Source of the DNA: Coptis chinensis | Lineage: Eukaryota > Streptophyta > Magnoliopsida > Ranunculales > Ranunculaceae | Assembly: GCA_015680905.1 (NCBI GenBank) | Contig: CM027377.1 | Location: 23,894,501-23,958,500 of the forward strand | Length of the DNA: 64,000 bases | Reading direction: 5' to 3' | In this document: positions 47,006-60,214 of the stretch, in pieces | Layout: each line of letters opens with the position of its first letter | Position numbering within the stretch: position 1 is the stretch's first letter | Notes under the pieces: model-generated | What the model was told of the DNA's origin: nothing | Databases searched by the model: none | The model's input: only the letters and a program-made list of their open reading frames with translations | Translations under genes and position numbers: made by a program

Positions 47006-50000
47006 ATGGCTTCTACTAATAATCACCCTACAAGTTCAAAGATGCCCCAACAAAATCGATATCACTCCACTCATTATGTCCGAGATATGACCACTGAACA
47101 AAGAGACATTCAACGAGAACGTGACCGTATACGACAAAGAGAACGTTGTTAGCGTATGTCAGATGAACAACGTTCTCAAGAAAGGGAACACGACCGTCTT
47201 AGAAGTCAAAAGTATCGAGAAAGAATCCGGATGACGAATGCCACGTTAGGGTTAGACCCCTTTCTTCCAACTATGCAACAACATCTGTAGTCAGAAGCAT
47301 CACATTTAACTACAACTTTGACCGCTCCGTTACTACATATTGACAACAACGTTATACAAGTTGGTCTTGGCTCTGCAAGTATATTTTTTATTTAATTTCT
47401 TATATCTTTCCTTCCTTCTTAGGTGTTTTTTTCTCACTTTATATATCATTTCTTCTAAGGAACGTCGACGTTTTGCTCTAATATGGATGCTACCACGGAT
47501 TTAGATGTTGATCCATATCTTAATATAGTTGATTCCAATGAAGAGATTAATGATGTTGATGAAGGTGACAGTGAATTTATTGAGGATATAACTGATTTTC
47601 CATCAACCTTGCATTCAACTGACACAGGTATGCATACCGAAATTTTTTATTTATGTTATCTACTACTTTTAATATTATTTAGATTCGTTTTACTAAATAT
47701 AATAATTCTCTTATACCGTCTTTTTTTAATTTAATTTTTTTTTTAATCTATTTCTTAATACTAAATGTGATGTTACTTTAGATTTAAATTCAAATGTTAA
47801 ATTAAGTTATCATCATATTGATCCGTCAATATTAAATCAACCTTTATAAGTTATATAGTGTTTAATTTTTTATTCACGTATTGCTTTTTTATGTTAATAA
47901 AAATATGCATATATAATATTTTTATCTATAACTTTCCCTTTTCTATATAATATATGCATGGTCCTGTTTATTGACCTAAAAAATATAACTAAATATGTAT
48001 GTTCATCATAAAATATCAACTTAACTAATACTATTCGTTTATGCAGTGTCAACTTAAATTAGAATAACTTCATCCTCACAACTTCTTATTCATGTTAGCT
48101 TCTGTTGTTTTGGTGTTAGATTTTTTTAATATCTATATATTTTGACCTAAAATTTAGATACTTCTTTCTTTTTTACTATACTAATTATATGTATCATTAT
48201 GTTACCACATATAAATATAGATGAGAATATTCAGTCATCGAATGATCAGTCTGATGAGCCTATGTCCACTCTACCAGGTTTGTCTCCACATTTAGTTGAC
48301 ATATTGATATCGTATTTGTCGTTGTTTGTATGTAATTATGTATTTCAATTTTATATCCTTTATACATATACAGGTCAGATATCATATTGTTCACTTCCGT
48401 CAAGTTCTCGCCGTCGCGGTTATCATAATCGTGCAAGGAATTATGTAGATTCCTTTGCTATGCACTCTTTCCAATTGCCACCTCCAAGAATATGTCCTTA
48501 TTGTTCTGCAAAACTGTTTTCTCATGAAACATCATCACTCTGTTGCTTGAATGGTCAAGTTTCTTTACCTTCACCACCTATTCCGGTTGAGTTATTAGAT
48601 CTGTTCAAACAAAATTGCCAGCAAGTAGTTGATTTTCGGCAGAATATTCAATCCTATAATCATGTCCATTCCTTTACTTCTATTGGTGTTCAAATTGATG
48701 AAAACTTGGCAACTGGTCAAAATGGTATCTATACATATCGTGCTAAAGGATCTATATATCACAGAATTGGAGATCTATTACCACGTGATGGGCAGAGACC
48801 AAGATATCTTCAGATGTATGTTTATGATACCGATCATGAAATTGATAACCGTCTAGTTGAAAATAATTCACTAGACCAATAAGTTCTTGCTATTTTAAAA
48901 AGAACTTTAGATTCATGCAATCCTTTTGTTGGTATTCTGCGACAAATATCTCAACGTGATGACTACCATAATGTTAGGTTGCATATAAAGGATCATCCCG
49001 ATGATTTGCCTCAATATAGTTTGTCAACAACATCACAAGTTGCAGCAATATTAGATGGAGGGGAAGACCCTTTTGATAGGAATGATAGGGATATCATTAT
49101 TGAAACATCACATGGACATCTATTTCATCTTCCAGATACTGCTGGGTTCTATGACCCCTTACAATATCCTTTATTATTTCCTTACGAAACATTTGGTTGG
49201 GACTTGACCATTTTCTCTTCAAATTTGAAAAAGGTTAGTTGTAGAGCGTTCTACTCTTACAAGCTTCAGGTAATGATTTATTCTATTTTGTTAAATAACT
49301 AGTTTATAGTATTTCTTACTTTATATATCTTGCTTATTGATATAATTTGCTATTAGTCACTTTTTGTAAGAGACGACATTTGCAAATATAATATTAGTTA
49401 GTAGTTATTTATATCATCTTTGTAATCATGTTTTCAGTTATTGACGACTTTTATCGAAGAGAAAGTATTAATTGATGTCATGTTAATTGCTTAGTACCGA
49501 TAGCAAAATCAATTTCTTTCTCTTGGTAGTATTGCTCATTTCTAAGATATTACCAATATGAACATAGGAAATACTAATAAATATATCGTATGTTTTTATT
49601 TATTTATTATAATCTCTACATTTTTTATAGATCCGAGACGCATGTGAGTCATTGTTACTTCGTGCTGGGCGTTTATTGCAACAATATGTTGTTGACAACT
49701 ATGTAAAAATCTCTACGCAACAATTAAGATACATAAGAGATCACCAAGAAGAGTTGAGAGCTTATTTGTATCAAGGTTTAAAGGATGCTTTCGCTATAGG
49801 ACAATTATGTACAGGTATAACCACAATTATATACTTTTTATGACTTCTCTATGACTCTACTATCAACGTTTCTTTTTTTTTATATCATTTATACTTTGAT
49901 TGTTACATTAATTTTTTATTTATCAATATAGATACAGTTGGAAGAAGAATTGTTCTACCTGCTTCATACATTGGTAGTCCCCGTGATATGCATGAAAGAT

Positions 50001-53000
50001 ATCATGATGCAATGGCTATTGTCCAAAAATTTGGTAAACCAGATCTCTTTATAACTATGACATGTAACCCAAACTGGCCCGAAATTAGAAGAGAACTATT
50101 TAGTGGACAAGTTGCAAGTGATAGGCCTAACCTTACAACAAGAATTTTCCATTCAAAGCGCGAGGAGTTAAAAAAGGACTTATTTAAAAGAGGTGTGCTG
50201 CGAAAGGTCATTGCTCATGTTCATGTTATTGAGTTTCATAAACGGGGTTTACCCCATGCTCATTTTCTTCTAATTCTTGATCAAACTGATAAGCTAAGAG
50301 GTCCAGAAGATTATGATCAAGTTGTTCGAGCAGAAATTCCGGATCCACTCATAGAACCTGAACTTCATGCCATTGTCTTACATCATATGATACATGGTCC
50401 CTATGGAATTCTAAACTCAAATTGTGTTTGCATGAAAAATGACAAGTGTAAGAAAAATTTCCCGAAGCAATTCTCCATCTCGACTGTTCATAGTGATGAT
50501 TCTTTTCCAAACTACATGAAAAGAAAAGCAAGCAAATACAGAGTTCATACTCATGGTCGTGATTTTCATGGTGATAATCAATGGGTCGTCCCATATAATC
50601 CATGGCTTCTCAAGAAGTACGATTGTCATCTCAATGTAGAAATTTGTTCTACTATACAGTCAGTCAAGTATTTGTATAAATATGTATACAAGGGGGTCGA
50701 TCGAGTTTCTTTACAGCTTTCATCTTCCGCGCCTTCTGAATCTATTACTCAAGATGAGATCAAGCAGTTTGTAGATGCGTGCTGGATCTGTCCTCAAGAA
50801 GCATTATGGAGAATCTTTAAATTTCCTTTGAACCGTATGTATCCTTCAGTTTATGCTTTACAAGTTCATCTTGAAAATATGCATCACGTCACATTTCATG
50901 AAGGTCAACACATACCTGACTTGGTAAACAATGATAACATATCACGTACCATGCTAACTGAATTTTTCAAACTTAATGCCATTGATGAGAATGCAAGGCA
51001 ATACTTATATCGGGAGATTCTTGAACATTATACATGGCTAAAGTCAGGTAAGTTATGGCAGTTGAGGAAAGGACACAATCGAGTTATTGGTCGGTTATAT
51101 ACTGTATCTCCTTCTGATAGTGAAAGATATTATCTGAGGATTCTATTAAATCACGTTCGTGGACCAACGTCATCTGAAAACCTTCGTACAATTGGGTCTC
51201 ATGTATGCTCCACATTTAAAGAAGCTACTGAAAAGCTCGGCTTAATTGAAGGTGGCAACGACATTCGTGAAACTCTTCAAGAAGCAATAGCTATACATAT
51301 GCCTTACGCATTATGAAAGTTATTTGTTGCCATCTTACTACATTGCAATCCACCTCATGTCCGTGCCTTATGGGATGAGTTTCACACATATATGATGGAA
51401 GATTATTCTTTGTCATTCTTGCCAGATCAAGCTGTGAATTGTCTACTTAAAGACATCAGTTCTGATCTTTCTCAATATGGAAAGAAGTTGTCAGACTACA
51501 ACTTACCTTCGTTTTCTAATAACACAACTGAAGAGTCAACAGAAGATGATCTAATATCAGAAGAACGGTCAGTACCAGTGCCTCCTAAAGATCTCTCTTC
51601 TATTACTAGATTGAATGAGCAACAAAGTTATGCTTTCGAGAAGATCACCAATTCAGTTATGAGAAATGAAAATAAAGTTTACTTTATTGATGGTCCTGGA
51701 GGAACAGGTAAAACTTATCTTTATCGTTCAATACTAGCTTATCTGAGAAATGCTGGACATATTGCAATTGCAACAGCTTCATCAGGAATTGTAGCAATAA
51801 TGATGCCAGGTGGTCGCACAGCTCACTCAAGGTTTAAAATACCTATACCAACTTATGCAACGTGTACCTGTACTATCGCAAAACATTCGCCCCTCGCAAA
51901 ACTATTATGTCGTCCTTCTTTGTTCATATGGGATGAAGCTACAATGACACATCGATATACATTTGAAGCAATTGACCGCACTTTAAGAGATCTTACTGGA
52001 GTTGAACTGCCCTTTGGTGGAAAGGTCTTTGTATTAGGTGGAAACTTTCCTCAAACACCGCCAATTGTCCCATATGGAAGCAGATCTCAGATACCAGATG
52101 CTTGCTTACCAAGTTCTCCAATCTGGAGAAGTATTGAATTTATTCACCTAATAGACAACATGCGAGCAAGAAATGATCCATTATTTTCAGATCTACTGAT
52201 GCGAATCGGCGATGGTTCTGAAACATATACTATGAATGACATGATCAAGATCCCTGATGACATGGTCATTCCATGGCAATATGATCAATCTTTATTTCAA
52301 TTAATCGATTTTGTCTTCCCAAATTTGCAAGATCATGTACTAGATGATGCGTATATGATGGAACGAGCAATCATTACTCCTACAAATGAGCACGTCGACA
52401 AAGTTAATGATGAAATTATCAGCCTATTGCCATCGTCAAGTTTTACAAGTTATTCTTTCGATTAAGTTGAAAGTGATGTTCAGCAGTTATACCCAGAGGA
52501 GTTCCTTAATTCTATATCTCCTGGTGGTTTGCCTCCTCACAAACTTATTCTTAAACTTGGATGTCCTATTATATTATTGCGAAATCTTAACCCAAAAAAT
52601 GGATTATGCAATGCAATGGAACACGATTGTTATGTCGAGGATTTTATGGTAATATGATATATGCAGAAATAATGACTGGTAGTTTCTGTGGAAGACCAAC
52701 TTTTCTACCTCGAATTTCGTTAAAATCTTCAGCCGACATCAGAAGACCTTTTGTTTTGACAAGAAAGCAATTTCCCATTCGCTTAAGTTTTGCTCTCACT
52801 ATTAACAAGTCACAAGGACAGACAATACCACATGTTGGTATATATTTGCCCAGCCATGTTTTCAATCATGACCAATTATATGTTGCTATGTCAAGAGGAG
52901 TCTCGAGAAATGCCACCAAACTTTTGGTTAAAAAAGGAATTCTACCTGGGTTAAGCGGGTTTTACACAAGAAATGTCGTATATGCCGACTTACTCCGCTT

Positions 53001-53010
53001 TATAACTTAA
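47006..53010 (+). pseudogene. Helitron Rep/helicase gene, multi-exon, lightly damaged
   Basis: Exon 1 (47006-47378) starts MASTNNHPTSSKMPQQNRYH and is Arg/Gln-rich. Smaller exons follow at 47460-47627, about 47782-47850 and 48218-48278. Then 48373-49269 is the Helitron-like N domain, followed by 49631-49814 and 49931-53010, all with AG/GT borders. Rep: HUH motif in GLPHAHFLLIL (about 50250) and the two-tyrosine motif VKYLYKYVYKG (about 50665-50697). PIF1-like helicase: Walker A GPGGTGKT (about 51693), Walker B LFIWDEA (about 51921), and a later NKSQGQTIPHVGIYLP segment. Lesions: TAG 47150-47152, TAA 48880-48882, TGA 51314-51316, TAA 52463-52465 and a frameshift at 52607-52616. The motif normally GDFRQ reads GNFPQ. 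The Rep nicks and transfers DNA and the helicase unwinds it for rolling-circle-like transposition. This copy is probably inactive. Confidence 0.92.
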
Positions 53011-54359
53011 TTATTGTTACACAAAGCTTTCTTTTGAACTAGGTACTTCCTAATTTATTTACTATTTGTTTACTTAATGTCTACTGGGTTTCTATGGGTT
53101 ATTTGTTTACTTAATGTCCATTGGTTTAGAATTATACGGAAATCACCGTTTGAATCTCTTACTCTTACATATTTCTAATCCTTCGGTATACAATTTCATC
53201 TACTCTATGAATAATTGCATTATTTATCTTCGTTTTCTAAGTAATAACATGATTACCTTAATAACTTAATATTTTGTCTTTTTAATTCATTTATTATGCA
53301 ATGCTATTATAGCCCCGGTATTTGGTTAATGGTTAATCTTAACTAACCAACTACAACCCTTTATATGCAACTTGCTTTTTGACATTAAAGTAATCCCATG
53401 CTGACATTATATCACTCATTACCTTAAATATTATGATTCATTAGTTGAAGTACCTATTTACTATTAACTTGTTATATCAAAAAGGCAATTAATTGGTGCT
53501 ATGCTATTTCCCTAGACATTTTAAACCATTTATAGACTACAGTGTTACTGTTTTCTTTATCTCACTTGTTGTTAGTGCATAATGGCTCTACTAAACACAC
53601 TTGACCAAAAAAACCCGCAACCTATTTAATACCTACATTAAGAATAACCAATACAAACAAAATATTTGGACAACACATAATCAATTATTACCTATAAAAG
53701 TACATTAAAAACTTTGAACTCTGTAAAAATTGAGTGTGTTCCGATTTGCTTACTCCAGCTATTGCAACTAAAATATTACATACTCATATTTGAGATACTA
53801 AGAGATTAACTTTAGTTAGGAAATATGGCCAATTGATTCCTTTTTGTTTACATAGCATATCATTTTATTTATTTTTTATTTGTATAATTATTTATTTTTT
53901 ACTGTTTTAGTTATATTCTAATGTTATATTTATTTATTATGTACAGGCAAAAGATCCAAGATAGTTTTGAAGTAGCTTAGGAATGGAACAATTTTACACG
54001 ATACCAGTTATTATACTGCAGTACAACTCCAAAATCCAGAGATATACATTGTCTTATTTTGTCAACTGTTCCATTTTAAGTTTTCCATTTCTACTGTTAG
54101 TTTAGTTTTCATAATATTTTTTTGTCAATATTTAAAATACTTTTTGTACCAACCCCATGAGTTAATATTAATAAATAGTCACCTTTTGTAAGTTATATAA
54201 TTATTTGTAGTTATACCATGCTATGTGACTGCTTTTCCCTTGCTATATAAATGAAAAAATATGAATTTTGATAAGGGATTATGGTTTATATTTGCCACTT
54301 AATAATGTCCAACCACCTTTATCTCAACTTATTTGCCCAGTTAAATATATGTAAATATT
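53011..54359. other. AT-rich spacer after the Helitron gene
   Basis: No gene supported. An acceptor-like TATGTACAG at about 53946 precedes a short frame (KRSKIVLK) that may be a captured exon scrap. No GC-rich hairpin plus CTRR typical of Helitron 3' ends was found. Confidence 0.35.
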
Positions 54360-57300
54360 GCATATTAGGCCAGATATGAGTACCAACTAAAAAAAGATTT
54401 ATTCGGAAAGGGTATTTTAGGATGAGTTGCTCCATGCATACATGTGATTGAATTTCAAAGATATGCTCTACCCCATGCTCATGTACTCATACTATTCAAT
54501 GACAACGACAAGATTAGAAAGCCTGATGATTATGACAAAATATGACATGTTGAAATTTGTGATCCCGTGACCAACCCAGGGTTATACAACATAATAATGA
54601 AGAACATTAGCCATGGTCCTTGCGGGCATTAAATGCTCAGTGTGTTTGCATGACCAAATGGGATGTGTGAAAAAAGGTTTCCCAAAAGGTTTGCACCAGT
54701 GAATGTACACACAGGACTGATCCATATGGTATATACCCAAGATGTGATGACAGTTGAGTTGTTTATCTGCATAATGAAGTTTCTGGTGACAATAGATGGG
54801 TTGTCCCATATAACGTCTGCTGTTTATAAAGTATTACTGTGACATCAACCTAAAGGTGTGTACTACAATCAAATCAGTCAAATATTTCTACAAGTATGTG
54901 CACAAGGGATCTGACCGTGTATCTTTAGAAGTCAACTCTCATGAACCACATGCTCAGGCTAAAATCTGGAAGTTTCTATCGGCGTCGTCGCTGTGTCTAC
55001 AAGGATCTCTTTCAAGAATGTTCAACTTCTCTCTTACTAGATTGTACCCCGCACAAGTCTCGACAAAAGTTACCCTTACTAAATCTGCCTTCAGTCGGGT
55101 AAGTACACTATATTTCTATTTCTATTTAATTGAATTGGATTGATTTATTTGTTGCTCATATCTCAAATTTTTATTATATATTGGTAACTTCAAAGCATTG
55201 AAGCTTTGGAACTATTCATTATTAAGCATCGGAAGGATTATGTGCATTTCCATCGCACAACTGAGCAATAAAGTTACAGTATTGCACATGAACTTAGTTC
55301 TTGAATTGCTTCATGAATTAAACAAAGATATTTATTATTTATAATCCAAAAATTATTAGTTAACGAACAATATAGTACGATAGAGGATGGGTGTTTCTGT
55401 TTCAATTTTGTTCGTTATTCCCTATACTTTTGTCTCCTTTTTAGCATGATTCATTGAAAAAAAATACTATTTTTTATCGTTCTACCTTGGCGATTTAAAC
55501 AATTGTTGAAAGAGTTTATTTCACCATCGTCCTTTAGTTTGTATTCATAGTTGTATAATTCTGATTCTATCCCTGCCTTATTCTGCATTCCAGACCATTG
55601 TAAATTCAGTTGTACATAATTATAGCTCGGTCTACTTCATTCATGGTGCTAGCGTAACAGGGAAGATATTTTTATATCGTTCAGTTTTAGCATGCTAAAG
55701 AAATCATGGCCTCGATACATTGTCATTGCAATGTCAACTTCAGGTCTTGCACCCACTATCTTATTTGGGGGTCGTACAGCTCTTTCAAGCTTTCACTTCC
55801 CCTACCGACGTTTGCATAATAAACCTACAAGGTACGTAGAGAATCTCCTCTTGGTAACCTGCTATGTTAAACAAGTTTCTTTATCTGGGATGAAGAAACA
55901 ATGACACATCCCCATGTTTTTTTAGCCTCTGAACAGAACACTAAAACATATAAGTAATTCAGATCTACCCATTGGTGGCAATGTTTTGGTACTAGGTCGA
56001 GACTTCCCCCAAGGACTCCCCGTCGTGACTCATGTTACTATTGCACAAATGATTGATGCATGTATAACATATTATAAGCTCTGGTCAACTATTAGAGTGA
56101 TTCATCTTACTAAAAAACGTGTTACCCAGGAGAGATCTATTCTTCTCACCACCCCTACTGTTTCACATTGGTGATAGTAGTCAATCTTGCATTGTCGATA
56201 ATATTATTAAAGTACCATATGACATTCTCATTCCATAAGAGAGTGACCATTCACTGTCCAATTTAACATCTAAACCCTTCCCTACTTTGTTTGCTTATGG
56301 TGATGAGTCGAATTACATCCATCAATCATCCGTGTATTCCAAGGAGAAGAACAAACATACTACTCATTTGACTCTGTTGCCAATGACTCAAGGAATTTAA
56401 ATCATCAACAATTTCTTAATTCTATATCTACAGCCCGTTTACTACTACACAAGCTGTCTCTAAAATTATAAAAATAATTTTCGGCTGAGTGGTTGCAGAT
56501 TCTAGACTGGAGGGAACAACTTACTATGCAGCACTTAAAATCCCTTTTTTCAAAGGAGGCAAGTTGATTTAATGAAATATGAAGATGAGCCTGGTCCAGT
56601 GATGAATATTTTCCGAAATATTAGCATGAATTTTGTAGTTGGCGAATTCCCACTTGCACGGCCATCTAACACTTACAATATGTGTGACAGGCCATTGATA
56701 CCATCATTGCAAATGCTGGGGACTTGGGACGCTGAAGCCTTGATTTGATCAGGAAAAAACCCTTTGTCATTTTCTTGGAAAGTTTCTAGCATGGAGAATT
56801 CTGACCAACACAATACCACTTTAGATGAGGTAAAGATGACATCATGTGTATGCTTTTCTTAACTGTTGTGCTGATTACTCTTTTTCCTTTTTGCATTTAC
56901 ATTTGAATATAAGTCCTACTTGTAGCAGTGATCCTTATATGCTTTATCTTTGTCTATTAAGCCACTCATAGAAGCAAACAATACTCTGTCGTGTTTCCCA
57001 ACCAAATGTCATGTATGTTGATATTCTAACTGAAAGTTACGCTGATAAACTGACCTTCTTACATCGCATTCCTATTAAATCATCAGACGATCTCAAGCTA
57101 GCGTGCAATTTCATTCGGAAACAGTTCCCAAATCTTCTAGACGTTGGTTTCCAAATACACAAATCACAGAGACAGAACATTCCTCATCTAGGAACTTCTT
57201 TACCAAACCATGTTTTGGATACTTCACAAGACCACAATGTTGTTCTACGTTGTTCTCTCCCGAGGTGTACCTAAGACCACAATGAAAAAAATTGTTAAAA

Positions 57301-57430
57301 AACGAAGAATAAGAGGCCACTCGGGAACCTTCACAAGGAATATTGTCTACAAAGAATCTACTCTAGAACCTTCACAAGGAATGTCGTCTACAAAGACGTC
57401 CTCGGACCGTGTAACATGCTAACAAAGTCT
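54360..57430 (+). pseudogene. second Helitron Rep/helicase copy, heavily decayed
   Basis: Fragments in the same order and orientation as the gene at 47-53 kb: HUH region ALPHAHVLILF (about 54465-54500), HGP and CVCMTKW region (54610-54660), KSVKYFYKYVHKGSDRVSLE (54870-54930), degenerate Walker A HGASVTGKIFLYRS (55645-55685), VLGRDFPQGLPVV (55987-56025), VIHLTKKR (56097-56120), and the terminal part from 57011 (YVDILTESYADKLTFLHRIP, QIHKSQRQNIPHLGTSLPNH). Dozens of stops and frameshifts separate them. It is much older than the first copy and derives from a different subfamily, judging by the divergence. Unrelated exon-like sequence lies inside it (56572-56830). Confidence 0.85.
56572..56830 (+). 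pseudogene. unidentified exon-like frame
   Basis: A reading frame with one stop encodes MKYEDEPGPVMNIFRNISMN, then FPLARPSNTYNMCDRPLIPS and LGTWDAEALI, ending SSMENSDQHNTTLDE just before GTAAAG, a plausible donor. The composition is that of a normal globular protein and unlike Helitron helicase. I do not recognise the family. A captured plant gene exon is the likeliest explanation. Confidence 0.35.
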
Positions 57431-59040
57431 AGCTCATGATCTTCTCTCACGTTGCTCTCTTACTGGTAAGTCCTTCGTATACACATTTAAAATTATCCAT
57501 TTAACAGTCACATACTTTCATCCATCTCAACTTATCTGTACATAGTGTTCTTGCTACGTACAGTAACCCACTATAAATTGTCGTGACTGAACTCTATACC
57601 GACTTAACTTTTTTTTCTGCTATTCTGTTGTTCTGTTCTGTATATAGTGTTATTATTATTGTTTTTTTTGTTTATACAAAGACAACTGATAGAACTTATA
57701 TATATATATATAATCCAATGAGATTTCATTGGTCTGCCGGCATCAGTAGGTACTAAAGGAGTTTGCCTCCTATCAGTCCGTGAAGCTATTAGATCATTTG
57801 CCAAATTGCAATTGAACCTATTATTGTCAAGAAGGGGGAGCATATTAACGAAGTTAATCCATAGGAGTAATAGGTCTTTGAGGGTTTGATTATTTGTGTA
57901 TTAAAGTGATGTCCATTTTGCATGACATTCAATACTAATGAATATGTTATATTATCTGTCTGAACATAATTTAAAAAAACAAATATATACTAATATTGAT
58001 TTACATTGACGCTTTCAAGTCTATTATGATTACAAAGAAAGTTAATCCATGTCATATATCATATTAACCCTGTTACATATTTATGATCGCAACTATAAGA
58101 AACCAAATGTAGGTCAAAATAATAGTTGCTCTGAGGGATTTATTTGCCGCTACAAATTGAAATGCCAGGTCCAATGAAAACTACTAGTAGCGTCAAGAAC
58201 AATGACGACTGCTATTACTACTGGTATATTACCCTTTTTCACCACTGTTGCTCAGTTGATTTGCCCAATAAATTGTGCAGGCTAACCTCATATTACTCAT
58301 ACTGTAGATACCAAATAAGGGAACCATCAGATTGTTTCTGTCTCAGCTCGACAACTATACATGTAGATACATATTCATCTTTAAAACAAAGCCTTGACGT
58401 TCTTAGCATAACACAACTACACAAGAAAGGGACAGTATTGCGGCCGAAGCCACTTCTTATATGCTTCATGAATTAAGATAGGGTATTTGTTCTTTATAAT
58501 CTTCAAATTATTAGTTAACGAACAATATAGTACGATATCCAATGGATATTTCTGTTTCAATTTTATTCGTTAATTGTATCCCACTTTAAAATCTTGAGTC
58601 GAGGGAAATTAGTGGCCACCAAAGTTAGCAGCCTAACTGGGGAGAAGTGCCGCCTTCTTCTGCATTACACCAAGTTTAGCAATCTTTTACTTTAAGTCTG
58701 TGATGATAACATATACCAATGTTGTTGTTTCGTCACATCAAAAGGTTACCTCTCACCATCAGAACCTTAACTATTGTATTTGATGAATAACTCACTATTT
58801 TTCCCCATTCCCTTCTAATGAAAATTTGAACTATCACTTTACACCATTCCTCAACTCTTTATTCCAAATAAACCATGTTGTGCTTCCCCTTAGACTTTAT
58901 TCTTACTTAATCTCATTCTAAGTTAAATATAGTATTAGCTTTTTAACTTTCTTGAAAGTATATACTTATTCATTTCTGTGAATCCCGATTACAAGAACAA
59001 ATCGTACAACGCATCATATATTATTAATTTTTTACTTATT
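57431..59040. other. sequence between Helitron remnants
   Basis: No complete gene. It contains a (TA)n run (about 57698-57712) and an exon-like frame FIGLPASVGTKGVCLLSVRE (about 57726-57845) that I cannot identify. The segment 58420-58560 is a diverged direct copy of 55255-55400 (shared TTAGTTAACGAACAATATAG). The 110-codon frame at 58144-58476 resembles nothing I know. Confidence 0.4.
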
Positions 59041-59049
59041 GTCATATAG

Positions 59050-59282
59050 GAAAAATATGAAGAGGTGAATTTGATCACCAAGGGTGGTAAGTATGGATGG
59101 CCTGTTTATGAGGGTTATTACCTGTATAAAGTTCCTATAGGAAATACTTCCATTAGCTCCTCGAACTTCATCTCACCTGTATTGGTATATAGCCACTCTG
59201 ATGTAAATAAGAACGAACCATCTGCATCAATTACTGGTGATTATTTCTATAGATCCTTGACTAATCCATGCATGAATGGAAG
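59050..59282 (+). pseudogene. HIPL-like exon (Hedgehog-interacting-protein-like), orphan
   Basis: A single exon between ATATAG and a GTGAGT donor. It encodes EKYEEVNLITKGGKYGWPVY, followed by PVLVYSHSDVNKNEPSASIT and GDYFYRSLTNPCMNGR. This matches an internal exon of plant HIPL1/HIPL2 proteins, extracellular or GPI-anchored proteins with a glucose/sorbosone dehydrogenase beta-propeller (YGW, ASITGGYFYR). The exon is open throughout and its splice borders are preserved, but no neighbouring HIPL exon is visible on either side. In this context, between Helitron remnants, capture of a genomic fragment is more likely than a host gene. Confidence 0.8.
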
Positions 59283-59289
59283 GTGAGTT

Positions 59290-59560
59290 CAGTACTCTTA
59301 ATATACTCCCTTTCAAATATACAGTCACAAAATTAGTGGTATCTGTTACTAACAACATTAATGTATGGATTACCGTGTATATATATGCAGATTTATCATA
59401 AAAAATATATGTTCTTTCTTTGCCATGTCTCAGGTTTGTTGGGCCCTCCTTATCTGAATTTATTTTAATACTTTTGATTGTGTTAAAAATGTGTTATTTT
59501 TGTGGAATTGAATGGAGAGAGGCAACGGGGTTGTATGTTATGTTGTTTTTATGCATTTTT
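59290..59560. other. intron-like sequence after the HIPL-like exon
   Basis: Begins with GTGAGT and is AT-rich; no further HIPL exon is found, so it is probably captured intron followed by unrelated sequence. Confidence 0.35.
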
Positions 59561-59565
59561 TTTTT

Positions 59566-59800
59566 ATTATATAGTTTTGGGATACTGTTATAGTGCTTCA
59601 TCTGACTAAAAACATGCGACCCATAAGAGATCCATTCTTCTTAGCCCTGTTATTTCACATTATATTCGTGCCATAGATAACATTGTCGAAAAGTTGAATG
59701 ATTTGTTGGGAGAAAATAGACTGATTTTGGAGAGCGGCCAGACATAGAAAACAATCTTGAAGAAAAAATATAGACCTTGCTTAATCATCACATTGGTTCT
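59566..59800 (+). pseudogene. third Helitron helicase scrap
   Basis: VIVLHLTKNMRPIRDPFFLA (about 59590-59650) matches the helicase segment IEFIHLIDNMRARNDPLFSD of the first copy (about 52137-52196) and VIHLTKK of the second. Further downstream the similarity to the second copy continues (HIxFVP, NIVEKL) but is broken. Confidence 0.6.
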
Positions 59801-60214
59801 TCCGATATTCCAGCAATTTACAGGGATGAATGTCATTATCTTCTATAGTCCAATCATTTCCAAAGTGCTTGGATTTCGAACCAATGCATCTCTTACTTTT
59901 GTAGTCATGCCTGCAACTATATAAGTTCCACTGCCTTTTTGTGCTTTATTTGTTTGGTGAACTCTCCTATGTAATTCAACCTCATTATTTTATCACTTAG
60001 TTTTTTTGTACCTAGATTTATTCTTATTTGTGTGCATGCCTCTATCGTATTGTCATCAAGTATTTGAAATTCATTTTCAAAAAATATGTCTACCTTTTGA
60101 ATATTGTCAGAGAATACAAAGAGGAGTTCACTTTGTAGAAAGGAAAGATGCAAAACGAACGTTACATAGTCGGCATGGATTTGGCTAGATTTTGCAGCAT
60201 GTAAAGGATCAACA
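59801..60214. other. spacer with a short repeated segment
   Basis: No gene supported. 59878-59930 (CCAATGCATCTCTTACTTTT) is a diverged copy of 63838-63890 near the window end, possibly a shared terminal segment of related elements. Confidence 0.35.
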
